This document shows, in pieces, positions 23,940 to 33,763 of a DNA stretch of 64,000 bases (positions are counted from its first letter, which is position 1; the number at the start of each line of letters is the position of its first letter). The stretch is taken from positions 140,252 through 204,251 of the forward strand of contig NZ_FZOD01000011.1 in the NCBI RefSeq assembly GCF_900188345.1, given 5' to 3'. A model generated the notes under the pieces. It ran no database searches and was not told where the DNA came from. It saw nothing but the letters and a program-made list of their open reading frames with translations. The stretch is from Streptosporangium subroseum (GTDB taxonomy: Bacteria; Actinomycetota; Actinomycetes; Streptosporangiales; Streptosporangiaceae). Made by a program: the position numbers and the translations under genes.

Positions 23940-26300
23940 ATGCGGGAATCCGGCAGGGCCCGGCCGGCGGGACGCGCGGCGGCACGAGATCTGTTCGAAC
24001 AGGTGAGGCTGAGCTACTTCCGGCTCTCCGTGCCTCTGCGCAGACTCATCTACGCCGGTGTGCTGATCGGGATGGTCGGACTGGCGCTCGGCGTGGGCTG
24101 GGATCCGATCTACACGTTCATGACCACGCTGACCCTGCTCGGCTTCGTCGCGCTGACCCTGCGCTTCCCCCGGGCCGCCGCCACCCTGGTGGTGGTGCTC
24201 GGATGGCTGATGGCGCTGTTCTTCCTCCAGGGCACGTACGGCTGGCCGCCGCTGGTCTCGACGGCGCTGGTGGTCCTCGGCCTCTCCGTGGCCGGGATCG
24301 CCCACCTCATCCGCTGGGTTCCCCCGTGGGTGACCACGCTCCTGGCGCTGGCGTCCGCCGGTGCGGTGGCCGCGGTGCTGGCCACCACGGTCGCCTCGGA
24401 GTCGCCGGGCGTCGCCGTGGGAGTCGCGTACGGCGCGGCTGTCGCGGTGCTGGTCTACCGCTTCGTCCAGGCGCGCCAGGCCAGGATCGCACTGGCCGGC
24501 GAGGAGCAGCAGGTCAGGCTCCGGGGCCGCGACGGGGGGAACGGCGCTCCCGTCTCCGCGTCCGGCGAGCCGTCCGCGCCGCCTCCGATATCGCTGGAGG
24601 AGGCCCTCGGCGAACTGGAGAGCATGATCGGCCTGGCCCCGGTGAAGGAGCAGGTGCGCTCGATCGCCGCCTCGATCGAGGCGGCCAGGCTCCGCAAGGA
24701 GGCGGGATACTCCACCGAGCCGCCGATGCGCCACTTCGTGTTCGTCGGCCCGCCCGGCACGGGCAAGACCAGTGTGGCCAGGACCGTCGCGAAGATCTTC
24801 TACGCCTTCGGCCTGCTGGAGACGCCCTACGTGGTGGAGGCCCAGCGGGCCGACCTCGTGGGGGAGTTTCTCGGGGCCACCGCGATCAAGACGAACGAGC
24901 TGGTGGACCGGGCGCTCGGCGGGGTGCTGTTCATCGACGAGGCCTACAGCCTGGTCAACTCCGGCGAAGGCCAGCCCGACAGGTTCGGCGCCGAGGCCGT
25001 GCAGACGCTGCTCAAGCGGGCCGAGGACGACCGCGACCGGCTGATCATCATTCTGGCCGGATACGAGAAGGAGACGACCGCCTTCCTGTCCTCCAATCCC
25101 GGCCTGTCCAGCCGCTTCTCCAGCCGGGTCCGTTTCCCCAGCTACGGCCCCGACGAGCTGCTGCAGATCACCGAGCTGCTGCAGCGGCGGCGGGGCGACC
25201 GGATGGCCGAGGACGCCAAGCCCGTGCTGCTCGCCCGGTTCGAGGACATTCATCGGCGCGCCATGGTGGACGAGCTGGGTAACGCCCGGTTCGTCCGCAG
25301 CCTGGTGGAGGCCGCGGCCCAGGCCAGGGATGTGCGCGTGGTGGGCGGGGGAGGCTCACCCACCACCGAGGACCTGGTGACCACCGTCGAGCGCGACGTC
25401 ACGAAGGCCTTCGACGAGCTCACCGCCCGCTACCGCGGTTACCAGGCCACGCCCACCCTGGAGGAGGCACTCGCCGACCTGGACCGGATGGCCGGTCTGG
25501 AGCCCGTCAAGCGGCAGGTGCACGCGATCACCGCGCAGCTCAGGGTGGCCAAGATGCGCCAGGAGCGAGGGCTGCCCACCCCGCCGCAGATGAGGCACTT
25601 CGTCTTCGCCGGGCCGCCGGGCACCGGCAAGACCACCGTGGCCCGCATCGTGGGCCGCATCTTCGCCGCGCTGGGCCTGCTCGCCCAGCCCGACGTGGTC
25701 GAGGCCCAGCGGGCCGACCTGGTGGGTCAGCACCTCGGGGCCACCGCGATCAAGACGAACGAGCTGGTGGACCGGGCGCTCGGCGGGGTGCTGTTCATCG
25801 ATGAGGCCTACGGCCTGGTCAACCCCGGTTACGCCGGGGGCGACGCCTTCGGCAACGAGGCCGTGCAGACGCTGCTCAAGCGGGCCGAGGACGACCGCGA
25901 CCGGCTAGTGATCATCCTGGCCGGATACGGGCGGGAGATGGACGCCTTCCTGTCCTCCAACCCCGGTCTGGCCAGCAGGTTCAACCAGCACGTGCGGTTC
26001 CCCTCCTACTCTCCGGACGAGCTCGCCGAGATCGCCGCGCTGCTTGCCGAGGGGTCGGGTGACAGGTTCGACGACGCCGCCCGTCAGGATCTGGCCGAGG
26101 TCTTCACCTGGGTCTGCGACGAGGGCCTGATCGACGGCCTGGGCAACGGCCGGTTCGCGCGCTCGCTGTTCGAACGCGCCGCCATGCGCAGGGATGTCCG
26201 CCTGGCCGCCGTGGGCGGCGGGACCGCCAGTGCCGCCGACCTGACCACGATCACCAGCGCCGACCTGCGCGCCGCCGTGGAAGAACTCGCCGGGCGCTGA
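23940..26300 (+). CDS. Membrane-anchored tandem AAA+ ATPase, CbxX/CfqX (CbbX, EccA-like) family
   Basis: 786 residues from ATG 23940, with GGAGG 4 nt upstream; GTG 23937 is also in frame. Residues 30-165 contain about five hydrophobic helices. Two full AAA+ modules of the CbxX type follow. Walker A GPPGTGKT begins near residue 270 and again near 558; Walker B reads VLFIDEAYSL and VLFIDEAYGL, with sensor and arginine residues (SNPGLSSRF, SNPGLASRF). The modules are exactly 288 codons apart and nearly identical over long stretches. CbxX-type ATPases remodel protein complexes; relatives include the Rubisco activase CbbX and the type VII secretion ATPase EccA. No Rubisco or ESX gene is visible here. 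Confidence 0.9.
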   Translation: MRESGRARPAGRAAARDLFEQVRLSYFRLSVPLRRLIYAGVLIGMVGLALGVGWDPIYTFMTTLTLLGFVALTLRFPRAAATLVVVLGWLMALFFLQGTYGWPPLVSTALVVLGLSVAGIAHLIRWVPPWVTTLLALASAGAVAAVLATTVASESPGVAVGVAYGAAVAVLVYRFVQARQARIALAGEEQQVRLRGRDGGNGAPVSASGEPSAPPPISLEEALGELESMIGLAPVKEQVRSIAASIEAARLRKEAGYSTEPPMRHFVFVGPPGTGKTSVARTVAKIFYAFGLLETPYVVEAQRADLVGEFLGATAIKTNELVDRALGGVLFIDEAYSLVNSGEGQPDRFGAEAVQTLLKRAEDDRDRLIIILAGYEKETTAFLSSNPGLSSRFSSRVRFPSYGPDELLQITELLQRRRGDRMAEDAKPVLLARFEDIHRRAMVDELGNARFVRSLVEAAAQARDVRVVGGGGSPTTEDLVTTVERDVTKAFDELTARYRGYQATPTLEEALADLDRMAGLEPVKRQVHAITAQLRVAKMRQERGLPTPPQMRHFVFAGPPGTGKTTVARIVGRIFAALGLLAQPDVVEAQRADLVGQHLGATAIKTNELVDRALGGVLFIDEAYGLVNPGYAGGDAFGNEAVQTLLKRAEDDRDRLVIILAGYGREMDAFLSSNPGLASRFNQHVRFPSYSPDELAEIAALLAEGSGDRFDDAARQDLAEVFTWVCDEGLIDGLGNGRFARSLFERAAMRRDVRLAAVGGGTASAADLTTITSADLRAAVEELAGR
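24831..25924 (+). repeat. Gapless 864-bp-offset internal duplication of the AAA+ module
   Basis: Bases 24831-25060 align without gaps to 25695-25924. The stretch beginning GCGATCAAGACGAACGAGCT is identical for more than 50 bp in both copies, and a second identical block starts GTGCAGACGCTGCTCAAGCG. Identity is strongest around Walker B, including synonymous positions, which suggests a recent duplication or gene conversion. Confidence 0.85.
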
Positions 26301-26659
26301 GCCCATGCTGATCCCGAGCTGAGCCCATGCTGAGCCGGGGTCGAGGCCGCACCGAGCGAGCCCGTACCGATCCCGCGCCGAATTCACGCGGAGCCCGTAC
26401 CGAATCCTGCGTCGAGCCCACGCCGGGCCCCCACTGAATTCCGCGTCGAACTCACGCCGAGCGAGCCCGTACCGGAATCCCACGCCGGCCCCTTACGGAG
26501 CCCGCGCGGAGTCTCCGCGGGCCCGGGTTCGCGAGGCGGAGCGACCAAACACCGCCGTTGGCTGAGATCGCACCCTCGAATCAGTACTCTATGCACTCAA
26601 CCAGTCGCCCAATGTAGCAGGATGGCCGCTGGCGGCAAGAGGCTCCGGAGGGGGGGACG
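26301..26659. repeat. Intergenic region with decayed direct repeats after the AAA+ gene
   Basis: GCTGAGCCCATGCTGA, which includes the AAA+ stop codon, occurs at 26297 and 26319 (22-bp step). GAGCCCGTACCGA then recurs at 26358, 26391 and 26463 amid variants of GAATTC(A/C)GCG. No gene is present. The last 60 bp are AT-richer and should hold the promoter of the ABC operon. Confidence 0.6.
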
Positions 26660-27643
26660 ATGGCGGGATTCCTTGCCCGGAGGCTGCTCAACTATCTGGT
26701 GCTGATCATCGTGGCCACGAGCCTGGCCTACATGCTGGCGGCGAGCGCGCTCAATCCCCGGTCGAACTATGAGGGACGCAACCCCCCGATTCCACCGGCG
26801 GTCATCGACGCGCGCCTCACGGAACTGAATCTGAACGACGAGACCCCGCTGTTCCAGCGCTACCTGACCTGGGCGGGCGGCCTCCTCCACGGAGACTTCG
26901 GCAAGACGGTGACGGGTGGCTCGGTCAACGACGACCTCGCGAGGCGGATCGGCGTCACCCTGCGCCTGATCACGACCGGGCTGATCGTCGGCAGCGTCAC
27001 CGGCGTGCTCATCGGCGCCTACGCGGCCGTCAAGCAGTACGGCGTGTTCGACCGGTTGTCGACCGCGGTCTCCTTCGTCGTCCTCGCGGTCCCCACGGTC
27101 GTGCTGGCCAACATCCTGATCATCGCCGTGATCTGGTTCAACGACGCGGTCGGCACCCAGGTCTTTCTCGTCAGCGGCGAGGCGACCCCCGGCCTCCAGG
27201 GAGGGTTCCTCACCCAGCTGGTCGACCGGCTCCAGCACCTGATCCTGCCCACGATCTCACTCTCGCTCGGTCTTGTCGCCGTCTACAGCCGCTACCAGCG
27301 CAACATGATGCTCGACGTGCTCGGCGCCGACTTCATCCGCACGGCCATGGCCAAGGGGCTGCGCCGCCGTACGGCGCTGACCCGGCACGCGCTGCGCACC
27401 GCGCTGATCCCGGCGGTCACCTACTTCGCCTTCACGTTCGGTTCGCTGCTGGTCGGCACCACCTTCACCGAGAAGATCTTCGGCTGGCACGGCATGGGCG
27501 AGCAGCTGGTCAACTCCATCTCCACCAACGACGTCAACACCGTCGCGGCCATCAGCTGTTTCGCCGCCCTGGCGGTGCTGCTGGCCGCGCTGGCCTCCGA
27601 CGTGTTCCACGCCGTCCTCGATCCCCGGGTCAGGGTGGGGTGA
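26660..27643 (+). CDS. dppB: Peptide-type ABC transporter permease (DppB/OppB family)
   Basis: 327 residues from ATG 26660 behind GGAGGGGGGG. It has the DppB layout: an N-terminal helix, an extracytoplasmic loop, then five core helices with the permease EAA-type loop near ADFIRTAMAKGLRRRTALTRH. It forms the membrane channel together with the next gene product, 7 bp downstream. First gene of a four-gene importer operon. The family imports di- and oligopeptides, nickel or related solutes; specificity cannot be read from the permease. Confidence 0.9.
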   Translation: MAGFLARRLLNYLVLIIVATSLAYMLAASALNPRSNYEGRNPPIPPAVIDARLTELNLNDETPLFQRYLTWAGGLLHGDFGKTVTGGSVNDDLARRIGVTLRLITTGLIVGSVTGVLIGAYAAVKQYGVFDRLSTAVSFVVLAVPTVVLANILIIAVIWFNDAVGTQVFLVSGEATPGLQGGFLTQLVDRLQHLILPTISLSLGLVAVYSRYQRNMMLDVLGADFIRTAMAKGLRRRTALTRHALRTALIPAVTYFAFTFGSLLVGTTFTEKIFGWHGMGEQLVNSISTNDVNTVAAISCFAALAVLLAALASDVFHAVLDPRVRVG

Positions 27644-27650
27644 GCCGGCG

Positions 27651-28568
27651 ATGACCATCTCCGACGAGGAGCTCGCCGAGCAGCAGTCGGCCATCGGCCG
27701 GATCCAGGCGCCCTCGCGGCTGCGGGTGGTCGCGGGCCGCTTCTTCGGCTCGCTCCAGGGCCGGATCGGGTTCGCGCTGCTGGGGCTGATCTTCCTGCTG
27801 GCCTTCGTCGGGCCCTACATCGGCAGGTGGACCTACACCGACCAGGACTTCACGGCGTTCCTCCAGCCGCCCTCCCTCGCGCACTGGTGGGGGACCCTGC
27901 AGACGGGGGCCGACGTATACGCGGTCACGTTGCGCGGCCTGCAGAAGTCACTGATCGTCGGCCTGCTGGCCGCGGTGATCGGCACCACGCTGGCCGCCGT
28001 GGTGGGCGCCTTCGCCGGATACTTCACGGGCTGGGCCGACCGGTCGCTGACCTGGGTGACCGACCTGATGCTGGTGCTCCCGGCCTTCCTGATCCTGGCG
28101 ATCATGTCTCCGCTCTTCGAAAGCGGTCAGTGGCTGCTGTTCGTGCTGGTACTGGCCGTTTTCCTCTGGATGGTCACCTCGAAGATCGTCCGAAGCATGA
28201 CCATCTCGCTCAAGGAGCGGGAGTTCATCCAGGCGGCCAGATTCATGGGCGTGCCGCCGGTAAAGATCATCTTTCGTCACATCATCCCGAACATGTCCTC
28301 GCTGCTGGTCGTGGACGCCACCCTGAACGTCAGCGCCGCGATCCTCACCGAGACCTCCCTGTCCTACTTCGGCTTCGGCATCCAGCCGCCCGACGTCTCG
28401 CTGGGCAGCCTCATCGCCGATGGGGCGAGGACGGCCATCTACGCCCCCTGGACGTTCTGGTTCTGCTCCGGGCTGCTGATCGTCATGGTGCTCGCCGTGA
28501 ACCTGGTCGGCGACTCCCTCCGCGACGCCTTCGACCCCACCGCGCAGAGGGGTAGGGAGAACAGATGA
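27651..28568 (+). CDS. dppC: Peptide-type ABC transporter permease (DppC/OppC family)
   Basis: 305 residues from ATG 27651. A cytoplasmic N-terminus precedes a first helix ([18 protein letters not shown]) and the BPD_transp_1 core with the EAA-type loop around [18 protein letters not shown]. It pairs with the preceding permease. Its stop overlaps the ATG of the ATPase gene by 4 bp, so translation is coupled. Confidence 0.9.
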   Translation: MTISDEELAEQQSAIGRIQAPSRLRVVAGRFFGSLQGRIGFALLGLIFLLAFVGPYIGRWTYTDQDFTAFLQPPSLAHWWGTLQTGADVYAVTLRGLQKSLIVGLLAAVIGTTLAAVVGAFAGYFTGWADRSLTWVTDLMLVLPAFLILAIMSPLFESGQWLLFVLVLAVFLWMVTSKIVRSMTISLKEREFIQAARFMGVPPVKIIFRHIIPNMSSLLVVDATLNVSAAILTETSLSYFGFGIQPPDVSLGSLIADGARTAIYAPWTFWFCSGLLIVMVLAVNLVGDSLRDAFDPTAQRGRENR

Positions 28569-30898
28569 GCGAGCGCGACAGGCGGCCGACGGACGCGAGG
28601 TCCCGGCCCGCGAAGACGGGAGAGACCGGAAGGGGCGGTGAAGGAGGCCTCGGAGCCGCTCCGGTCCTCGAGGTGAGCGATCTCAACGTCACCTTCGGCA
28701 CCGGCCCCGGCGCGGTGCGCGCGGTCAGGGGGGTCGGTTACGCGGTCCGTCCCGGCGAGGTGCTGGGCATCGTCGGCGAGTCGGGCTCCGGCAAGTCGGT
28801 CACCTCGCTGGCCGTGATGGGCCTGCTCCCTTCACACGCCCGTGTCACCGGCTCGGTGCGGCTGCTGGGCAGGGAGATCCTGGGAGCGACGGAGAAGACG
28901 CTCACCGCGTTCCGCGGCAAGACGATCTCCATGGTCTTCCAGGATCCGCTCTCCGCGCTCACCCCGGTATACCGGGTGGGCGACCAGATCGCCGAGGCCG
29001 TACGGATCCACCAGAAGGTCACCGCCAAGCAGGCCGCCAAGCGCGCCGTGGAGCTGCTCGACCTGGTCGGCATCCCCAACGCCGCGCAGCGCGCCAGGGC
29101 GTTCCCGCACGAGTTCTCCGGCGGCATGCGCCAGCGCGCGGTGATCGCGATGGCGATCGCCAACGATCCCGACGTGATCGTCTGCGACGAGCCGACCACC
29201 GCGCTCGACGTCACCATCCAGGCGCAGGTTCTGGAGGTGCTCAAGAAGGCGCAGCGGGAGACGGGCGCGGCGATCGTCATCATCACCCATGACCTGGGGG
29301 TGGTCGCGGGGTTCGTCGACCGGGTCCTCGTCATGTACGCGGGACGGTCCGTCGAGGTCGGGTCCGTGGACGACGTCTACTACCGCACACGCATGCCGTA
29401 CACCATGGGGCTGCTCGGCTCGATCCCACGTCTGGACCAGGGCGGGGAGCAGCCGCTGGTCCCGATCGAGGGGAACCCGCCGTCACCGGCGGCGCTGCCG
29501 CCCGGCTGCCCGTTCGAGCCGCGATGCCCGCTGGCCGTCCCCGAGTGCGCCGAGGCGGAGCCCGTGCTGGAGCCGGTGGGCTCATCCGGTCACCTGGTGG
29601 CGTGTATCCGCTCGGGCGAGATCGAGGCGGCGGGCTGGTCGCCCGCACAGGTCTACGGCGTGCGCAGCGAGAGCGGCGGGGGCCCCGCCACCGAGTCCGC
29701 TGCCGAGTCCGTCACCGGCCCCGTCACCAAGCCCGTCACTGAGTCCGCTGCCGCGCCCGTCATCGCGCCCGCCAACGGTCCTGTCACCGAGTCCGTCGCC
29801 GAGTCCACCGCCGAACCCGCCACCGGCCCCGTCACCGAGCCGCTCACCGAGTCCGTCGTCCCTCAGGAGCGGCCGGTACGGCTGCCGCGCGGAGAGCGCG
29901 ACGTGGTCCTGTCGGTGGACGACCTGATCAAGCACTACCCCCTGATGAAGGGCTCGCTCTTCAAACGGCGGGTCGGCACGGTCTACGCGGTGGACGGCAT
30001 CAGCTTCGACATCCGCGAGGGGGAGACGCTCGGCCTGGTCGGCGAGTCCGGCTGCGGCAAGACGACCACGCTGATGGAGATCCTGGAGCTGGTCAAGCCG
30101 CAGCGGGGCAGGGTCGCGGTGCTGGGCCGCGACACCTCGGCGATGAGCGCCCGCGATCGGATGGCGATCCGCAGGGACATGCAGGTCGTCTTCCAGGACC
30201 CGCTGGCCTCGCTGGATCCCAGGATGACCGTCTACGACATCCTCGCCGAGCCGCTGCGCACGCACGGGACCAGGGACCCCGGGCCGAGGATCCGGGAGCT
30301 GCTCCGTCTGGTCGGCCTGGAGGCCGCCCACGCGGCCCGCTACCCGCAGGACTTCTCCGGGGGCCAGCGCCAGCGCATCGGCATCGCCCGCGCGCTGGCC
30401 CTGGAGCCCCGGCTGATCGTGCTGGACGAGCCGGTCTCGGCGCTCGACGTGTCCATCCAGGCCGGTGTGATCAACCTGCTCGAGGAGCTGAAGGGCCGTC
30501 TGAGGCTGTCATACCTGTTTGTGGCACACGACCTGGCCGTGGTCCGCCACATCGCCGACCGGGTCGCAGTCATGTATCTCGGGAAGATCGCCGAGATCGG
30601 GCAGGTCGGCGAGGTCTACGACGCCCCGATGCACCCTTACACGCAGGCACTGCTGTCGGCGGTCCCGCTGCCCGACCCCGAGAAGGAACGCTCCAGGAAA
30701 CGCATCCTTCTCGAGGGTGACCTGCCCAGCCCGGCCGATCCCCCTTCCGGCTGCCGCTTCCGCACCCGCTGCCCCAAGTTCAAGACGCTCGGCGAAACGG
30801 ACAGGGCGCGATGCGTGAACGAGGAGCCCCAGGTCCGGTCTCTCGGTGAGGACCACGGCGCCTCATGCCACTTCGCCGAGAAGCTTGAAGTCGTATGA
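28565..30898 (+). CDS. Fused double ATPase of a peptide ABC transporter (DppD-DppF)
   Basis: 777 residues holding two complete nucleotide-binding domains. The first (about 40-300) has [15 protein letters not shown] and DEPTTALD; the second (about 450-700) has [15 protein letters not shown] and DEPVSALD. Each is followed by the Cys-containing oligopeptide-transporter C-terminal motif (PFEPRCP, FRTRCP). Normally these are separate subunits; here they are joined by a Thr/Glu/Ser/Pro-rich repetitive linker (about 375-432). It powers the importer formed with the two permeases and the lipoprotein downstream. Similar natural fusions such as YejF are known. Confidence 0.92.
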   Translation: MSERDRRPTDARSRPAKTGETGRGGEGGLGAAPVLEVSDLNVTFGTGPGAVRAVRGVGYAVRPGEVLGIVGESGSGKSVTSLAVMGLLPSHARVTGSVRLLGREILGATEKTLTAFRGKTISMVFQDPLSALTPVYRVGDQIAEAVRIHQKVTAKQAAKRAVELLDLVGIPNAAQRARAFPHEFSGGMRQRAVIAMAIANDPDVIVCDEPTTALDVTIQAQVLEVLKKAQRETGAAIVIITHDLGVVAGFVDRVLVMYAGRSVEVGSVDDVYYRTRMPYTMGLLGSIPRLDQGGEQPLVPIEGNPPSPAALPPGCPFEPRCPLAVPECAEAEPVLEPVGSSGHLVACIRSGEIEAAGWSPAQVYGVRSESGGGPATESAAESVTGPVTKPVTESAAAPVIAPANGPVTESVAESTAEPATGPVTEPLTESVVPQERPVRLPRGERDVVLSVDDLIKHYPLMKGSLFKRRVGTVYAVDGISFDIREGETLGLVGESGCGKTTTLMEILELVKPQRGRVAVLGRDTSAMSARDRMAIRRDMQVVFQDPLASLDPRMTVYDILAEPLRTHGTRDPGPRIRELLRLVGLEAAHAARYPQDFSGGQRQRIGIARALALEPRLIVLDEPVSALDVSIQAGVINLLEELKGRLRLSYLFVAHDLAVVRHIADRVAVMYLGKIAEIGQVGEVYDAPMHPYTQALLSAVPLPDPEKERSRKRILLEGDLPSPADPPSGCRFRTRCPKFKTLGETDRARCVNEEPQVRSLGEDHGASCHFAEKLEVV
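29690..29865 (+). repeat. Low-complexity repeats encoding the ATPase linker
   Basis: Repeated GAGTCCG(T/C) and GGCCCCGTCACC-like blocks encode [27 protein letters not shown] and [10 protein letters not shown], joining the two ATPase domains. The spacing is irregular (about 12-48 bp), and the in-frame slippage products would change only linker length. Confidence 0.75.
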
Positions 30899-30911
30899 CC
30901 CAGGAGGAACC

Positions 30912-32633
30912 ATGATATCAATCCGGCGCGTGAGTGCGCCGGCCGCCGCGCCGGCCGTGCTGGTTGTGCTGGCTGTGGTCGGCTCGCTGACTCTGGCCGG
31001 TTGCGGCGGCGGGCGGAGCGGGCCGCCGGCCGGGTCCGCCTCGGAGATCAAGGCCTACGACATCAACCCGGTCGCCCGGGAGAAGGTCAGGGACGGGGGA
31101 GTTCTCCGCTGGGGGCTCAACGAGTATCCGGCCAACTGGAACCTCAACCACGTCGACGGCAACCTCGCGACGGTCAAGAGAGTCATGGACGGGCTCATGC
31201 CCTCGCCCTTCCGCTCCAACGAGAAGGGCAAGATCTCCGCGAACGTCGACTACCTGCTGGCGGGCAGAATCACGGCGAGCCGGCCCAAACAGGTCGTCAC
31301 GCTGACGCTCAATCCGAGAGCCAGGTGGTCCGACGGCAAGCCGATCACCTGGGAGGACTACAGAGCCCAGTGGCAGGCGCTGAGCGGCAAGAACGGCGAC
31401 TACCGCGTCGCCGGCACCACCGGCTACCAGGACATCGAGAGCGTGACGAGGGGCAAGGACGACTACCGGGCCGTCGTCACCTTCGCCAAACCCTTCGGCG
31501 ACTGGCAGTCGCTGTTCGCCCCGCTCTATCCGAAGGCCACCAACGCCACCCCCGAGGGGTTCAACACCGACTGGCTGAACCGGATCCCGGTGACCGCAGG
31601 CCCGTTCAGGTTCGTCGCGTTCGACCCGACGGCCAAGACGCTCACCATCGGCAGGGACGACCGCTGGTGGGGAGAGCGGGCCAAGCTCGACCAGATCATC
31701 TACCGCTCGCTGGAGAGCGACGCGCTGATCGGCGCCTTCAGCAACGGCGAGCTGGACACCTTCGACATCGGCCCGTCCGCGCCCGACTACGCGCGGGCCA
31801 AGCTCACCCCGGATGCGATCGTACGGCAGGCCGCCGCGCCCGACTTCCGGCACATCACGATGAACGGCGAGAGCGCGATGCTCTCCGACCCCAAGGTCCG
31901 TCAGGCCATCACGATGGGCATCAACCGCCAGGCCATCGCCCAGTCGGACCTGCAGGGCCTGGACTGGCCGATCGTCCTGCTGAACAACCACTTCTTCATG
32001 AACACCCAGGGGGGATACCGCGACAACGCCGGTGAGCTCGGCGTCTACAACCCCGGCAGGGCCAGGCAGATGCTGGACGCCGCCGGCTGGAAGCTGGAGG
32101 GCCAGACCCGCAAGAAGGACGGCAAGGAGCTGAACCTGCGGTTTGTCATGCCCTCCGGCCTGCAGCTCACCAAGGCCGAGGCCGAACTGACCCAGAACAT
32201 GCTCGCCCAGATCGGGGTCAAGGTAACCCTTCAGGCGGTGCCCGGCGATGATTTTTTCACCGCGTACATCATTCCCGGCAACTACGACATCACCGCGTTC
32301 GCCTACGTGGGCACGCCCTTTCCCGTCTCCAGCGGTTACGGCCAGTACGCCAACGCCAAGCAGGACTCCAAGGGCGTCAAGCGGTGGAACGCGAACCTCG
32401 GCCGCATCGGCTCCCCCCAGATCGACGCCGCCATGGACAGGGCGACCGCCGAGCTTGACGGCGCCCAGGCCATCGCCGACACCAACGCCGCCGACAAACT
32501 GATCTGGCAGGCGGTGAACGTGGTGACGCTCTATCAGCGTCCCCAGAACGTCGCCGTCAAGAGCACCATCGCCAACTTCGGCGCCCGCGGCTTCTATGAC
32601 CTGAAATACCAGGACATCGGTTTCATGAAATAA
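30912..32633 (+). CDS. dppA: ABC transporter substrate-binding lipoprotein (DppA/OppA family)
   Basis: 573 residues from ATG 30912, behind a perfect AGGAGG. The signal peptide ends in the lipobox LTLAGC, with lipidated C31. The mature protein has the SBP_bac_5 fold, recognisable from RWSDGKPITWEDY and the mid-protein VTAGPFRFVAFDP. It captures peptides or related solutes outside the membrane and delivers them to the permeases encoded upstream. It starts 13 bp after the ATPase stop and ends the operon; the next gene converges. Confidence 0.92.
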   Translation: MISIRRVSAPAAAPAVLVVLAVVGSLTLAGCGGGRSGPPAGSASEIKAYDINPVAREKVRDGGVLRWGLNEYPANWNLNHVDGNLATVKRVMDGLMPSPFRSNEKGKISANVDYLLAGRITASRPKQVVTLTLNPRARWSDGKPITWEDYRAQWQALSGKNGDYRVAGTTGYQDIESVTRGKDDYRAVVTFAKPFGDWQSLFAPLYPKATNATPEGFNTDWLNRIPVTAGPFRFVAFDPTAKTLTIGRDDRWWGERAKLDQIIYRSLESDALIGAFSNGELDTFDIGPSAPDYARAKLTPDAIVRQAAAPDFRHITMNGESAMLSDPKVRQAITMGINRQAIAQSDLQGLDWPIVLLNNHFFMNTQGGYRDNAGELGVYNPGRARQMLDAAGWKLEGQTRKKDGKELNLRFVMPSGLQLTKAEAELTQNMLAQIGVKVTLQAVPGDDFFTAYIIPGNYDITAFAYVGTPFPVSSGYGQYANAKQDSKGVKRWNANLGRIGSPQIDAAMDRATAELDGAQAIADTNAADKLIWQAVNVVTLYQRPQNVAVKSTIANFGARGFYDLKYQDIGFMK

Positions 32634-32665
32634 GTCAGGCCCAGGTTCGCCCGGCCGCAGGCCGT

Positions 32666-33763
32666 TCAGAGGGGTGCGGTGAACGCCCAGCCCCGTGCGA
32701 TCAGGGCGTCGACCGCTTCGACGGCTTGCTCCAACCGCGCGTGCGGCGGCCCGGACACCACGAGGTGCGGCAACCCCCGCAGGGCCAGCTCCTCGCGGAA
32801 ACGGGCGTCCATCCGGTGCCGGACGGCTTCGCCGTCCCGCCAGCCATCCTGCTCGAACGGCACGTCCTCCACCGAGGTGTGGATCCACAGGTCGTGCCGG
32901 GCGCGCGGATGCACGGGGGAGGCCACTCCCAGATAGCGCTCGTGCCAGAGCGAGGTGGAGAACGCGTCGGTGTCGCAGACCAGCAGGGGAGAGCCGGTGC
33001 GGGCGGCGGCGTCCTCCCAAAGGAGCTGGCGTTCGGCGATCGTCGCGAACTCCGGGGACTCCCATTCCAGATCGTCCAGCCACGGTTCGGGCAGTCCGGT
33101 GGCCTTGGCGCGGCGGCGGGCCAGGGCGAGCTTCTCCTCGCAGTACGTCCTGCCGTACTCGGGCACCCACCGGGTCGCCGCCCACGGCCCGCCCCGGGCG
33201 GCGTAATGGGCGGCCAGATCCCTGGCCAGGGTGGTGGTCCCGCTGGACTCCGCGCCGACGACCACCACGCGGCGGGCCAGGTGGCCGCGGACCGCAGGAG
33301 AGAGCCACCGCCAGCACGAGGCCGGGTCGCGCCTGACCATCGTGCCGCTCACCGGGAAGCGCCCCCGGTCCGGGTCGACGCCGACGTGGGCGGCGCCGAA
33401 CCGGTGGGCCAGCTCCGGACCGTATCCCTCCGACGAGAAGACCGCGTCGATCTCCGGAGCCTCGCCGTGCGCGAGGGCGAGCGCGTGCCGGAACACCGTG
33501 ACGTGCGCCGACCAGATCTCCGGATCGGCGTAGTCGATCTCGACGTCGTCGACCACGGGGGCGATCGTCACCTCGGCCTGCGGATGCGCCTCACGCAGCC
33601 AGGCCGCGCGCAACGCCAGCGGGATGCTCTCCGCGGTCGAGGCGGTGACCACCACGCTCACCCGGGCGCATCGCGCCGCCGCGGTGTCGATCAGGTGATG
33701 ATGACCCGCGTGCGGAGGGTAGAACTTGCCGACGATCAGGCCATGGGCGAAAGCCGCGCTCAT
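32666..33763 (-). CDS. nadR: NadR-type NMN adenylyltransferase / ribosylnicotinamide kinase
   Basis: 365 residues from ATG 33763, overlapping the pnuC stop by 4 bp (ATGA). The N-terminal nucleotidyltransferase domain has GKFYPPHAGHHHLI (residues about 12-25) and the SGTMVRRDP segment. The C-terminal domain (about 165-365) is a P-loop kinase. The protein should phosphorylate nicotinamide riboside imported by PnuC and adenylate NMN to NAD. In the P-loop, GAESSGTTTL, the usual Walker lysine is threonine, so kinase activity needs checking. It lacks the helix-turn-helix of enterobacterial NadR, so it is not itself a repressor. Confidence 0.9.
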   Translation of the reverse strand: MSAAFAHGLIVGKFYPPHAGHHHLIDTAAARCARVSVVVTASTAESIPLALRAAWLREAHPQAEVTIAPVVDDVEIDYADPEIWSAHVTVFRHALALAHGEAPEIDAVFSSEGYGPELAHRFGAAHVGVDPDRGRFPVSGTMVRRDPASCWRWLSPAVRGHLARRVVVVGAESSGTTTLARDLAAHYAARGGPWAATRWVPEYGRTYCEEKLALARRRAKATGLPEPWLDDLEWESPEFATIAERQLLWEDAAARTGSPLLVCDTDAFSTSLWHERYLGVASPVHPRARHDLWIHTSVEDVPFEQDGWRDGEAVRHRMDARFREELALRGLPHLVVSGPPHARLEQAVEAVDALIARGWAFTAPL

